Shown: positions 34,285 through 45,100 of the stretch, one piece after another | How the letters are laid out: each line of letters begins with the position of its first letter | Position numbering within the stretch: position 1 is the first letter of the stretch | DNA from: Bacteroidota bacterium | GTDB lineage: Bacteria > Bacteroidota > Bacteroidia > UKL13-3 | Assembly (NCBI GenBank): GCA_030680835.1 | Contig: JAUXUD010000057.1 | Span: 88,855 to 152,854 of the forward strand | Length of the DNA: 64,000 bases | Reading direction: 5' to 3' | Notes under the pieces: model-generated | Database searches by the model: none | Told to the model about the DNA's origin: nothing | Seen by the model: only the letters and a program-made list of their open reading frames with translations | Position numbers and translations under genes: made by a program

Positions 34285-35277
34285 TTAAAGTTCTGGGCAT
34301 CTGAGTCTTGAATTATACCTGGGACCCCTGGGACCCTTGGTTTTTATTTCGAATACAAGGGAAACTTCATGGGAACCCACGGTTGCTGTTTTGGCTTTTG
34401 AAATAATGGCATCGTAACTATAACCTATTTTCACACTTGGAAAACGCATGCCTATTAAAAATATTGCCGCATCGCCGTTGGTAGAGGTTTGACGGAACCA
34501 ACCGCCTAAAGTGAGTGCTTTTTGTTTTACATAAAATCCCAGGTTCATCTGATAGAAATTTCGTTGCTGCATAAACAAAACATTGGGAGAAAAAATAATC
34601 CGGTCTTCGTCGTACCGGGTTTTGTTCAATGAAATATTAATCCCCCCGTGAACTGTATATTTTCTTGGCAGTTTCAAAGGAGCGTCGTCTTTATCGCGGT
34701 AATAAAATGATTGATTGGGTTCGAGCAGATTGTGTATGGCAAACCCAAAAAACATTTTGTTATTGTACAGCAAACCTCCGGTTGAAAAGTTGGGTATCAT
34801 TATTTGCTCCAGATTTTTTACCTCTTTGGTGGCCAAAACCGGGCCCCGAACCGGATCAATCATGTCTTCAAAAACATACTTGCTGAAATCATATCGCTTT
34901 TGAATCATGCCTCCCTGCAGCGCTGCATTAAACGCCCAGTCACGGTTAATATCGAGATTATAGGAATAAATAGCTGAGAATGTTTGGGTAGTTAAAAAGC
35001 CATCTCCGGCAATATCGTACGAACTGATGAAACCAATCCCACTTTTTACCTTGCCAATATAAGCATCAAAACTTGCCACACCGGTTTTATAATTGTTGTT
35101 TAAAGCGGTATATTGGGTACGGGCACTAATGGCAATTCTGATTTTTCGGGCTGCTCCCGCCATGGCAGGATTGGTAAAAATGGGTGAGGCGTAGTATTGC
35201 GATAATTGCGGGTCCTGAGCAAATGCTTCACTTGAAATTGCAATAAACAATAAAAATATTTTTAATGTAAATTTCAT
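34285..35277 (-). CDS. PorP/SprF family T9SS outer-membrane protein, copy 1
   Basis: A 330-aa predicted outer-membrane beta-barrel. Signal peptide about 1-20 (FIAISSEAFAQ), then the family signature DPQLSQYYASPIFTNPAMAG, repeated amphipathic strands, and the C-terminal KIGYSYDAIISKAKTATVGSHEVSLVFEI. PorP/SprF proteins are needed for secretion or surface retention of type-B CTD cargo such as SprB. This copy lies directly upstream of gldJ. It is clearly paralogous to the next gene upstream, with a 44-base gap. The C-terminal tail KTKGPRGPRYNSRLRCPEL resembles that of the paralogue (RRPKFPILHCPDY). A small 7-bp hairpin without T-tract follows the stop. Confidence 0.9.
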   Translation of the reverse strand: MKFTLKIFLLFIAISSEAFAQDPQLSQYYASPIFTNPAMAGAARKIRIAISARTQYTALNNNYKTGVASFDAYIGKVKSGIGFISSYDIAGDGFLTTQTFSAIYSYNLDINRDWAFNAALQGGMIQKRYDFSKYVFEDMIDPVRGPVLATKEVKNLEQIMIPNFSTGGLLYNNKMFFGFAIHNLLEPNQSFYYRDKDDAPLKLPRKYTVHGGINISLNKTRYDEDRIIFSPNVLFMQQRNFYQMNLGFYVKQKALTLGGWFRQTSTNGDAAIFLIGMRFPSVKIGYSYDAIISKAKTATVGSHEVSLVFEIKTKGPRGPRYNSRLRCPEL

Positions 35278-35321
35278 TTGTAGCTAATTAGTCCGCAATA
35301 TATAACTTAATTTTTTTATAT

Positions 35322-36320
35322 TTAATAATCAGGGCAATGCAAAATTGGAAATTTTGGTCTGCGTATTCTCTTTTTTAACTCAAAGGCAATTGACACTTCA
35401 TGCGAATTTACTGCACCGGTGCGGGCTGCACTTATGGTTGCATCGTAGGAGTATCCTACTTTAACTTTTTGGGTTCTGTAACCCAGTAGAATGATAAAAG
35501 CATCAGCATTTACACTATTCTGACGAAAATACACTCCACCTACCATTGAACCCCTGCTTAAATATAAACCCAGATTTAGTTGATTAAATTGCCTTTGGGA
35601 TTTAAATATTACATTGGGAGAAAGGTTTACCCTGTATTTTGGGTCTTGTGTTTCAACGATCGGAATAATATAGCCTGTATTTACGGTAAATCGTCTGGGA
35701 ATATTATTGCCCTTAACAGATTCAAAGAAATTTTGTTCGGGTTCCAGTAAATTGTGGACCGCAATTCCGATAAAAAAATTCTTCGAATAACCCACAATAC
35801 CTGTTGCAAAATTGGGCGACAAGATGGAAGGATTGCCAGGAGGTTCGGCCGTAGGATTGATGAATCCCTGAGTTAAAATAATCTGATCGTACCATAACAA
35901 TTTGCTAAAATCAAGGGTCTTCTGAAATACCCCTGCCTGTAATGCCATTCTTATAGTAAACCGGCGATTTACTTCAAGCATGTATGAATAAATGAAATTG
36001 ATGGTATTGGTACGTAAAGTACCCACACCCTGTTCATCGTAAGTAGCCTGTATGCCAAAACCTCCGTTAATCGACTTAAAATGTTCATCGTAACTCACCG
36101 CGCCGGTTCTAAATGCCCCTGCAATACTTGGCCACTGGTTTCTCATATTAATCACAATCCGGCCTACATTGCTGGTACCAGCAAATGCCGGGTTCGTATA
36201 TATGGGATTTGCATAGAATTGCGAGAACTGCGGATCCTGAGCCAAAGCCTGCTTCCCTGCAATAAGGGACCAAAGTATGAATAAGATTACTCGAAGCACC
36301 GAGGCTCTGCTAAAGGTCAT
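35322..36320 (-). CDS. PorP/SprF family T9SS outer-membrane protein, copy 2
   Basis: A 332-aa paralogue of the downstream gene. Signal peptide about 1-27 (LIAGKQALAQ), then DPQFSQFYANPIYTNPAFAG, barrel strands, and C-terminal VGYSYDATISAARTGAVNSHEVSIAFELKKRIRRPK. Both copies end in a short basic tail with a cysteine three residues before the end (RCPEL / HCPDY), which is unusual enough to suggest a shared function. It starts at ATG 36320, divergent from porU across a 148-base AT-rich gap. Each copy may serve a different type-B cargo. Confidence 0.9.
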   Translation of the reverse strand: MTFSRASVLRVILFILWSLIAGKQALAQDPQFSQFYANPIYTNPAFAGTSNVGRIVINMRNQWPSIAGAFRTGAVSYDEHFKSINGGFGIQATYDEQGVGTLRTNTINFIYSYMLEVNRRFTIRMALQAGVFQKTLDFSKLLWYDQIILTQGFINPTAEPPGNPSILSPNFATGIVGYSKNFFIGIAVHNLLEPEQNFFESVKGNNIPRRFTVNTGYIIPIVETQDPKYRVNLSPNVIFKSQRQFNQLNLGLYLSRGSMVGGVYFRQNSVNADAFIILLGYRTQKVKVGYSYDATISAARTGAVNSHEVSIAFELKKRIRRPKFPILHCPDY

Positions 36321-36468
36321 TTTTTTTGTACGTCTTTAATTCTAATTAAATGCAATTATACTGTTAACTTATTAATAAAGTTATATACAACCACACAATT
36401 TGTTTTAATTTGTTGTCGTTTTAATTCCTGCTAACGAATTTTCAATAATAAGTATTTTGTCATTTACA

Positions 36469-39400
36469 ATGAAATATATTAAAAAAAATAGAATTTTAAT
36501 GTCCCTATTTAGATATGGTCTATTTGGAAGTTTTATTTGTGCAACTCCCTTGTTCTCAGCAACAATAACCCTTACCCGCACTTTAAAATGGACTCAGATA
36601 AGCCCTTATACCCTTGAAAACAAAAGCTTTACAAATTACCAGACTTTTCAGGGAGCCAGCCATTTGGCATTAAAAAATTACCTTCCGGGATACCAGGAAA
36701 TAATTCCACTACAGGAAGATTTAATAGAAAGCGTTATCATAAGTTCCCTGAATTTTGAAAATTTAAGTCCATCACAAACACAATCGGCCCAATTTATAAC
36801 TTCAGATTTTCAATTGAAATACCAGTTGGCCTATCAAAACGGCAAACCTTTTGTGATTGTTGAGTTTATACCCATGCTGATGAGAAATGGAGTGATTGAA
36901 AAGTTAATCACATTTTCAATAGAAATAAAAACCAGCCCATCACCCGGAAACCAATCTGCTTTATACAAAAAAACTTTCGCTCCCAACTCGGTATTGGCAA
37001 GTGGTAACTGGTATAAACTGGCAACATTAAACAACGGTATCTACCGCATTGACTATGCCAATTTAAAAAACATGGGCTTAAATCCGGATATTATCGACCC
37101 GAGAAAAATTCAACTTTTTGGACATGGTGCCGGTATGCTGCCCAAGCAAAACTCGGCAAACCGGATTGACGATCTGGCTGAAATTTCTATTTTGGTTCAG
37201 GGCGAAGCGGATGGAAAATTTAATCCCGGTGACTTTATTAGCTTTTACGGGGAATCGCAGTTAAATCAATGGCGCTTTAACCCGGCCACTTCAGCTTTTG
37301 CACATGTTTCCAATTTGTATTGCGATACCACCTACTATTTTTTAACGGTAGGATCAGCCAATGGAAAAAGAATTGAAAAGGCCAACCCGGTAAGCAACCC
37401 AACGGTAACGATTGATAATTACCAGCACCTGTATTTTTACGAAAACGACCGGGCCAATTTAATAAAGTCGGGAAAGGTTTGGGTTGGAGAAGAGTTTGAC
37501 CGGGTAACTCAACAGAGTTTTAATGTGAGTATCCCTAATTTAATTACAAGCACACCCATCAATTTCCTATCGTCGGTAACTGCACATTCTTTTATTGAAA
37601 GTATGTTCACCGTAAGTGTAAATGGTTCTATTTTATTAACCCAATCATGCAGTGCCATCACTCCGGGTTATGAATATCCATATACCAATGGTTTGGTTTT
37701 AAACAATACAAATTTTAACAGCAGTTCATCGAATTTTACGATTGACTATTCATACAATAAGCCGGCAAGCGGCAGCATTGGCTGGCTCGATTTTTTTGAA
37801 ATAAAGGCACGTGCCGAATTGCGCAATTATAATGGGAATTTTATTTTCAGAGATGCAGTAAATTTAGGTTCAGGCGTGCGTACCCGGTTTAATATTGCTT
37901 CCAACCGAACATTAACAGTACTGGATGTTACAAATCCCATTTCGCCTTTTATCATTGATGGAGATTTTCAAAATAATATTTATGGTTTTACCACCACATC
38001 AGATAGTTTAAAAACTTTTGCAGCCTATGATGGAACCAATTATTTACAGGTAAACTTTGCAGGTAAAATTGCCAATCAAAACCTACATGCCCTGCCCTAT
38101 GCCGATGGATTTATTATCACCCATCCTAATTTTTATACTGAGGCCAATCGCCTGGCTGAACACCACAGAAAAAAAGATTTATTAAAAATACATGTGGTAA
38201 ATATCCAGGATATTTATAATGAATTTTCATCGGGCGCACAGGATTTATGTGCGGTACGTGATTTTTTAAGAATGTTTTATAAACGGGCCAATGGAGATGC
38301 TTCCCTGATGCCTAAGTATGTTTTGCTATTCGGACGTGCTTCTTACGATTACAAATACCGCAGAAACCCGAACAGTAATTTTATACCCACCTTTGAGAGT
38401 AATGAATCATTTGGCCCCACCACTTCCTATTGCAGCGATGACTTCATAGGTTTTCTTGACGACACGGAAGGCAATTGGGATATTGGCGGAAACCTCAATG
38501 AATTACTGGATATTGGCATTGGCAGGTTAATTGTAACCAACAATGAAGAAGCCAATAATATGGTGAATAAAATGATTGCATACACCAGTAAGGATGCACT
38601 GGCAAACTGGCGTTACAATCTGGTTTTTACTGCTGATGACGGGGATCAAAATCTGCATCAGACCCAATCGAATTCTCTGGCCAATTCAATACAAAGCAAA
38701 TATCCTGAATACAACGTAGAGAAAATTTTTCTGGATGCATATAAAAAAGAAAGTACAGCAGGCGGATCCCGGTTCCCGGATGCCCAAAAAGCAATAAACA
38801 ATTCTATTGAAAAAGGCTGCCTGGTTTGGAATTATGTGGGGCATGGCGGCGAAGTAGGATTAACGGCTGAGCGGGTGATGGGAATCGATGATATCAATAG
38901 CTGGACGAACGGTTTAAAATCAACCGGCGCCATTCGTTTGCCTTTGTTTATGACCGCAACCTGTGAGTTTAGCCGATTTGATGACCCAGCCAGATACTCT
39001 GCAGGCGAGATTGCCTTGTTAAATCCCAATGGTGGGGCAGTAGGTTTGTTTACCACCGTAAGGCTGGTTTATTCAAATCAAAATGAAATTTTGAACATCC
39101 GGTTTTATGAAAACCTCGGATTTGATTCCGCTTCACAAGCAAACCCACCCAGGTTGGGTGATGTTTTTAAAAACACCAAAAATGCCTATCTGGATGAGAA
39201 TACGCGAAACTTTACTTTTTTAGGAGACCCTTTTTTGACCCTTGCTTATCCAAATTACAAGATAAAAACAAGCAAGATTAATGGAGTTGGTACAAATATT
39301 TTCAAGGATACCTTAAAAGCTTTAAACAAAGTTGAGGTATCGGGTGTTGTTACTTTTAAAGACGGAACGGTTGACAATAACTTTAACGGGATTATATACC

Positions 39401-40338
39401 CAACGGTTTACGATAAAACAGCAACCTACGTTACTTTGGGAAATACCCCGCCCGAAAGCACTCCCATGGAATTTAAAATGCAAAATAATGTATTGTACAG
39501 AGGCAAGGCAAGTGTAACAAATGGATTGTTTGCTTTTACATTTATCGTACCCAAAGATATTGCCTATGAATTTGGAAAAGGCAAAATAAGCTACTATGGC
39601 GAAAACCAAATTACCGATGCCGGTGGCTTTGAAAACTCAATTCTCATTGGTGGAACCAGTGATTCGATAAAGACCGATAATGCAGGTCCGCTACTGAAAC
39701 TGTATATGAATGATGAGAAGTTTGTAAATGGCGGTTTAACAAATGAAAACCCGGTGTTTATCGCCAAATTATACGATGAAAATGGAATCAATACAACAGG
39801 CCGTGGTATTGGCAGAGACCTCACCGGAGTATTGAATAACGACAATACAAAAAGTGTGGTGATGAATGATTATTACCAGGCATATATCAATTCCTATCAA
39901 AGCGGGGAAGTAATTTATAAATACAAAAACCTTCCGGTGGGAAAACATCTTCTCAAATTTAAAGCGTATGATGTATATAATAATGTATCGGAAGCTACTC
40001 TTGAGTTTGAAGTAAAAAAGGCAGAAAGCACACAAATAAGTCATTTGTTAAATTACCCGAACCCATTCAATAATTTTACTACTTTTCATTTCGACCATAA
40101 TCAGTGCTGTGAAAATTTATCGGTGATGATTCAAATTTTTACGGTGAGTGGCAAGTTGGTAAAAACTTTACAGACCGAGGTTTTGGCAAATGGAACGCAT
40201 TTTGACCAGCTCAACTGGGATGGCCTGGATGATTACGGAGACAAACTGGCCAAAGGCGTTTATATTTACAAATTAAAGCTTAAAACGGCCGGAAATAAAG
40301 TTGCAGAAAAAATTGAAAAGTTGGTAATCTTAAATTAA
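36469..40338 (+). CDS. porU: Type IX secretion system sortase PorU
   Basis: Surface C25-family (gingipain-like) protease that removes the C-terminal sorting domain of T9SS cargo and attaches cargo to the surface. Length is 1289 aa from ATG 36469; a TTG at 36457 would add four residues. A signal segment near 10-30 is followed by a propeptide-like beta region, a Rossmann-like gingipain domain around 560-900 with catalytic H792 in NYVGHGGEVG and C832 in ATCEFSRFD, an Ig-like region, and a C-terminal CTD-like domain (LNYPNPFNNFTTF ... GVYIYKLKL) used for its own export. Followed by porV and ispF in the same direction. Confidence 0.95.
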   Translation: MKYIKKNRILMSLFRYGLFGSFICATPLFSATITLTRTLKWTQISPYTLENKSFTNYQTFQGASHLALKNYLPGYQEIIPLQEDLIESVIISSLNFENLSPSQTQSAQFITSDFQLKYQLAYQNGKPFVIVEFIPMLMRNGVIEKLITFSIEIKTSPSPGNQSALYKKTFAPNSVLASGNWYKLATLNNGIYRIDYANLKNMGLNPDIIDPRKIQLFGHGAGMLPKQNSANRIDDLAEISILVQGEADGKFNPGDFISFYGESQLNQWRFNPATSAFAHVSNLYCDTTYYFLTVGSANGKRIEKANPVSNPTVTIDNYQHLYFYENDRANLIKSGKVWVGEEFDRVTQQSFNVSIPNLITSTPINFLSSVTAHSFIESMFTVSVNGSILLTQSCSAITPGYEYPYTNGLVLNNTNFNSSSSNFTIDYSYNKPASGSIGWLDFFEIKARAELRNYNGNFIFRDAVNLGSGVRTRFNIASNRTLTVLDVTNPISPFIIDGDFQNNIYGFTTTSDSLKTFAAYDGTNYLQVNFAGKIANQNLHALPYADGFIITHPNFYTEANRLAEHHRKKDLLKIHVVNIQDIYNEFSSGAQDLCAVRDFLRMFYKRANGDASLMPKYVLLFGRASYDYKYRRNPNSNFIPTFESNESFGPTTSYCSDDFIGFLDDTEGNWDIGGNLNELLDIGIGRLIVTNNEEANNMVNKMIAYTSKDALANWRYNLVFTADDGDQNLHQTQSNSLANSIQSKYPEYNVEKIFLDAYKKESTAGGSRFPDAQKAINNSIEKGCLVWNYVGHGGEVGLTAERVMGIDDINSWTNGLKSTGAIRLPLFMTATCEFSRFDDPARYSAGEIALLNPNGGAVGLFTTVRLVYSNQNEILNIRFYENLGFDSASQANPPRLGDVFKNTKNAYLDENTRNFTFLGDPFLTLAYPNYKIKTSKINGVGTNIFKDTLKALNKVEVSGVVTFKDGTVDNNFNGIIYPTVYDKTATYVTLGNTPPESTPMEFKMQNNVLYRGKASVTNGLFAFTFIVPKDIAYEFGKGKISYYGENQITDAGGFENSILIGGTSDSIKTDNAGPLLKLYMNDEKFVNGGLTNENPVFIAKLYDENGINTTGRGIGRDLTGVLNNDNTKSVVMNDYYQAYINSYQSGEVIYKYKNLPVGKHLLKFKAYDVYNNVSEATLEFEVKKAESTQISHLLNYPNPFNNFTTFHFDHNQCCENLSVMIQIFTVSGKLVKTLQTEVLANGTHFDQLNWDGLDDYGDKLAKGVYIYKLKLKTAGNKVAEKIEKLVILN

Positions 40339-40368
40339 TTGTTAATCTTGAACCGAATATTATTTTTG
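40339..40368 (+). promoter_or_regulatory. Putative porV promoter with -33 and -7 boxes
   Basis: TTG at 40339-40341 and TATTTTTG at 40361-40368 are separated by exactly 19 bases, matching the Bacteroidota TTG-N19-TAnnTTTG arrangement. The predicted start of transcription is near 40375, ten bases before the porV ATG. It lies just after the porU stop, so porV-ispF may also be expressed independently. Confidence 0.55.
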
Positions 40369-40384
40369 TTCGCAGAAATATTTT

Positions 40385-41656
40385 ATGACTAAATATAAAA
40401 AATCGATAGAAAAAGTTGGAATCACCTGTTTGATGATTGGTGGAATTGTTTTAAATTCTCAGGCACAGGGAGGCATTAAAAATAGTGGTGTTGGATTGGA
40501 TGGCAGGAGGAATACCATTACTACAGCAGTTCCTTTTTTAATGATAACTCCGGAAGCACGGGGAGGCGGCATGGGCGACGTGGGTGTTGCCACTCCCAAC
40601 GATGCGAATGCGCTTCACTGGAATATGGCAAAATATCCGTTTAACGATAGAAAAGGCTCTGTTTCCCTTTCATATACTCCCTGGTTGCGAAATTTGGTTC
40701 CTGATATTTCTTTGGGATATTTAACCGGCTATTATAAAATAAACGACCGTTCGGCCGCAGCGGGTTCATTGCGTTATTTTTCATTGGGTCAGATCCAATT
40801 TACCGACATGTACGGCAATAGCACCGGAAATTATGTACCCAACGAACTTGCCATGGATATCGGTTATGCTTCAAAACTTTCGGAACATTTTAGTTTGGGT
40901 ATTGCATTCAGGTATATCCGTTCCGATTTGGCGGGTGGGTTCAACCAATCGCAAACTCCCGTAAAGCCGGGTAATGCTTTTTCGGGCGATATTACTTCGT
41001 ATTATTCAAACAAAACAAAAATAAGAATGGAAGGCAAAAAATATAATATAAACTATGCCTTTGGAGCTGCTATTACCAATATCGGTTCAAAAATATCTTA
41101 TACCAGCAAGCAGTTTGAAAACTTTATTCCGATAAATTTAAGGATTGGCGCATACGGGCAGTTTGAAATTGACAAGTTTAATACCATTGCATTAACAGTT
41201 GACCTGAATAAATTGCTGGTGCCCACCAGCCCGATTTACAAAACCGACAGCTTTGGTACCATTGTTATCGAAAATGGAAAGCCTGCCATTGCAAATGGTA
41301 AAGACCCCGATGTTCCCGTGATCCAGGGAATGCTTCAGTCGTTTACAGATGCACCGGGGGGATGGAAGGAAGAAATGCATGAAATAAATATTTCTACGGG
41401 TTTGGAATACTGGTACGATAAACAATTTGCATTACGCGCCGGATATTTTTATGAACACCCTACCAAGGGAAACCGTAAATATTTAACTTTTGGTGCCGGG
41501 TTCCGCTTTAATGTTTTTGGTTTGGATGTTTCGTACCTGATTCCATTTGAACAGAGAAATCCACTGGAACGAACCTTACGTTTTTCACTGATGTTTGACC
41601 TCGATGCCTTTGCTTCTCAAAACAAAGAAGATAAACCCATCCAAACCACTGAATAA
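40385..41656 (+). CDS. porV: Type IX secretion system outer-membrane protein PorV
   Basis: Outer-membrane beta-barrel of the FadL family that collects cargo from the translocon and delivers it to PorU. The 423 aa have a signal segment ending near QAQG (about residue 28), then PFLMITPEARGGGMGDVGVATPNDANALHWN, which is the typical PorV N-terminal plug region, repeated barrel strands, and a C-terminal FGAGFRFNVFGLDVSYLIPF block. Gap to porU 46 bases, to ispF two bases. Adjacency to porU matches known T9SS loci. Confidence 0.94.
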   Translation: MTKYKKSIEKVGITCLMIGGIVLNSQAQGGIKNSGVGLDGRRNTITTAVPFLMITPEARGGGMGDVGVATPNDANALHWNMAKYPFNDRKGSVSLSYTPWLRNLVPDISLGYLTGYYKINDRSAAAGSLRYFSLGQIQFTDMYGNSTGNYVPNELAMDIGYASKLSEHFSLGIAFRYIRSDLAGGFNQSQTPVKPGNAFSGDITSYYSNKTKIRMEGKKYNINYAFGAAITNIGSKISYTSKQFENFIPINLRIGAYGQFEIDKFNTIALTVDLNKLLVPTSPIYKTDSFGTIVIENGKPAIANGKDPDVPVIQGMLQSFTDAPGGWKEEMHEINISTGLEYWYDKQFALRAGYFYEHPTKGNRKYLTFGAGFRFNVFGLDVSYLIPFEQRNPLERTLRFSLMFDLDAFASQNKEDKPIQTTE

Positions 41657-41658
41657 AC

Positions 41659-42132
41659 ATGCGTATTGGATTTGGATTTGATGTGCATGCACTATCTGCT
41701 GAAAGAGAATTTTGGCTGGGTGGCATTAAAATACCTGCGCAGAAGGGAATCCTCGGACACAGTGATGCCGATGTGTTGCTGCATGCTATTTGCGATGCCA
41801 TTTTGGGCGCATTGGCATTGGGCGATATAGGCGAACACTTCCCCGATACCGATAATACCATTAAAGGCATAGACAGCAAACTTATTTTAAAAAAGTGCAT
41901 TGAACTGATGCAGGAAAAAGGCTTCACAATCGGAAACATTGACAGCAGCGTAGTATGCGAAAAGCCTAAAATAATGCCTTATGCTCTGGCCATGCGTAAC
42001 AGCATTTCCGAACTCTGTAACATAAGTACTGATGATGTTTCCATTAAAGCAACTACCAACGAAAAATTAGGTTTTATTGGCAGGGAAGAAGGAATTGTGG
42101 CTTATGCAGTAGTGTTGCTGAAAAAAAACTAA
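41659..42132 (+). CDS. ispF: 2-C-methyl-D-erythritol 2,4-cyclodiphosphate synthase
   Basis: MEP-pathway enzyme for isoprenoid precursors, forming the cyclodiphosphate with release of CMP; a homotrimer. The 157 aa show FGFDVH with zinc ligands D8 and H10, LGHSDADVLLHAICDA with H34 and zinc ligand H42, GDIGEHFPDTD, and KATTNEKLGFIGREEGI at the C-terminus. It starts two bases after the porV stop, so it must be cotranscribed with porV despite its unrelated role. Confidence 0.97.
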   Translation: MRIGFGFDVHALSAEREFWLGGIKIPAQKGILGHSDADVLLHAICDAILGALALGDIGEHFPDTDNTIKGIDSKLILKKCIELMQEKGFTIGNIDSSVVCEKPKIMPYALAMRNSISELCNISTDDVSIKATTNEKLGFIGREEGIVAYAVVLLKKN

Positions 42133-42187
42133 GCTTCAAAAAAACCAATTGTAATCATATATTCGGGTAATATTATATTTTTACCTC

Positions 42188-45100
42188 ATGACTCAGATTT
42201 CGTATCCGCAAAAGTTTAGTGAAATATATCAGCACCTGAATGCAAGACAACAGGAAGCCGTAAATTATATTGAAGGACCAGTGATGGTGATTGCGGGTCC
42301 CGGGACCGGCAAAACACAAATACTTGCAGCACGTATTGCAAATATTTTGCTAAAGACGGATGTATTACCGGAAAACATTTTGTGTTTAACCTATACCGAT
42401 GCCGGAACCATTGCCATGCGCAAACGTCTGTTGGAATTTATTGGTCCGGATGCATACCGAGTTTCTATCTCAACCTTTCATGGTTTTTGCAATATGGTTA
42501 TTCAGGAAAACCTGGATGTTTTTGGATTCAGAAATGTGGATCCGGTGAGTGACCTGGAGCAAATACAATTGCTGCGGGAGCTGATTGATGAGCTGCCAAA
42601 GAACCATGTATTAAAGCGTTATACCGGCGATGTATACTACGAAGTTTACCGATTGCTATCGTTGTTTGCGATTATGAAACGGGAAGACTGGGAGCCTGAA
42701 TATTTAAAGGAAAAAACACTTGCTTATTGTACCGATATTGAAACCCGGGAGGAATACAAATACCAACGCGGAGGGAAACGAAAAAATGGCAGTACCTATT
42801 CGAAAGGTGATTTAAATACGGACAAATTAAATGATGAGTTGAAACGAATGGACCTATTGCTTGCTGCGGTAGATTTGTTTAATCCCTTTCAGGAAAAGCT
42901 GCGTAAAAACAATCGTTATGATTTTAGCGATATGATTTTATGGGTGATTAAAGCCTTTAAAGAACATGCAGGTTTGCTTGCCAATTATCAGGAACGATTT
43001 CTTTATATTCTGGTTGATGAATTTCAGGATACCAGTGGATCGCAAAATGATTTGCTGCAACAGCTAATCGGTTACTGGGATGAACCGAATATTTTTGTAG
43101 TGGGTGACGACGACCAGTCTATATACAGATTTCAGGGAGCAAATATTGAAAACATAGAACAGTTTTTAAAGCAATTTGCAGGCAATATAAAAACAGTTGC
43201 GCTTGAAGAAAATTACCGCTCATCGCAGCATATTTTGGATACCGCCAAAATTTTAATTGAACACAACCGGCAACGCTTGCTGAAGGATAAAACCCTGCTT
43301 GCTAAAAATGCAAACAAAGCAAACCTGGCAAACAAACCCCGTATTACCGAATATTATAACCCTACCCACGAAACCACAGCCATTGCAAAAGAAATTGAAG
43401 AATTACAAAAACAGGGTATTGACTTAAACGAAATAGCGGTACTTTATAAAAATCATGCACAGGCCGACGATATGATTGCTTACTTAAAGGCTAAAAATAT
43501 TCCGGTGAATTCGCGAAAGCGGATTAATATTTTAACCGAGCCGCTCATCAAAAAAATAATACAGATTATGCGTTATCTGGGTGCTGAAACAAAACTGCCC
43601 CATAGCGGCGAACCCTTTATTTTCGAGCTCCTGCACTATGATGAATTTGCCATTCCAACTCTTGAAATAGCCCGGCTTTCGGTTGATATTACCCGAAAGA
43701 ACTTTAATGAACGTCAAACCTCATGGCGGGAAGAGTTGCGATTGATGGCACATAAAAAACAAAGTGACTTGTTTGAAAACGGCGTGCAGGCTCAGGCCTT
43801 ATTGCGCTTTAGTATAACTTTTGAAAACCTGATTCAGGAAGCAGCAAATAAAACGGTTCAGCAGTTGCTGCATGAAATTATTACGCAATGCGGTTTTTTA
43901 GTATCCGCGTTGGGTTCAGACGATAAAGCCTGGCAAATAGAATTGCTCAATACTTTTTTTGATTTTGTTAAAAATGAATGTTCCAAAAACCCGCATTACA
44001 GTTTACGAAGTTTTGTAGAATTGTTTAACCTGATGTTGCAAAATGAACTTGCTCTGCCTGCCGAAAAAATTATATACAGCGAAGATGGCGTAAACTTTAT
44101 CACAACCCATTCATCAAAAGGAATGGAGTTTGAATATGTTTATGTAATTGGTTGCAACAGCAATAAATGGGACAAAGCAAGGGGCAACAAAGATTATAAA
44201 ATGCCCGATACTTTGTTTTCAATAAACGGTGATGAAACAGAAGAAACCCGGCGCCTGTTTTATGTTGCAATTACACGCGCCAAAAGCAATTTAAACATAA
44301 GTTTTTGCAAGCAGGATAACAATTTAAAGGAGCTTGAACCGAGCCGGTTTATCGCTGAAATTTGTGAAAATGGTTTTTTGAAAATGAATGCATTGCATGT
44401 AAACGAAGAAGCGCTCTCCGACTTTTTTATGATAACGCAACAAAGCACTGAAAGCGGAATTCCGAAAAACATTATTGATAATGCGTTTACCAATAGTTTG
44501 CTCGAAAAATACACCCTGAGCGTAACCCATTTAAACAGTTATTTAAAATGTCCTGTGGCTTTTTATTTTAATAATTTCATTAAGGTTCCTTCGCCTAAAA
44601 ATGCCAGCATGACTTTTGGTTCAGCTGTTCATTTTGCATTGGAACAATTATTTAAAAAAATGAATGCAGATGAACAGAAACAATTTCCATCCACTGAAGT
44701 TTTTGTCAACGATTTTAAATGGTTTATGCGCAGAAATCAGGAAAGCTTTGTGGAAGCTGAATACAAAAGAAGACTTGAATACGGAGAACATATTTTGCCT
44801 GAATTTTACAATAATTATTTTTCGGAATGGAATAAAATTACCAGCATTGAAAAATCGTATCGCAATGTGGTGATGGATGGAATTCCATTGAATGGCAAAC
44901 TGGACAAAATGGAATTTAACGGCAACCGGGTGAATGTGGTAGATTATAAAACCGGTCAGTATAAAAACGCAAAAAATAAATTTAACAGACCCGATCCCGA
45001 AGCTGTAGCCGAGGCAATAGATTCAGAAAAAAAACCAAAATTTGAAGATGAACATGGAGGCGATTACTGGAGACAGGCTGTTTTCTATAAAATATTAATG

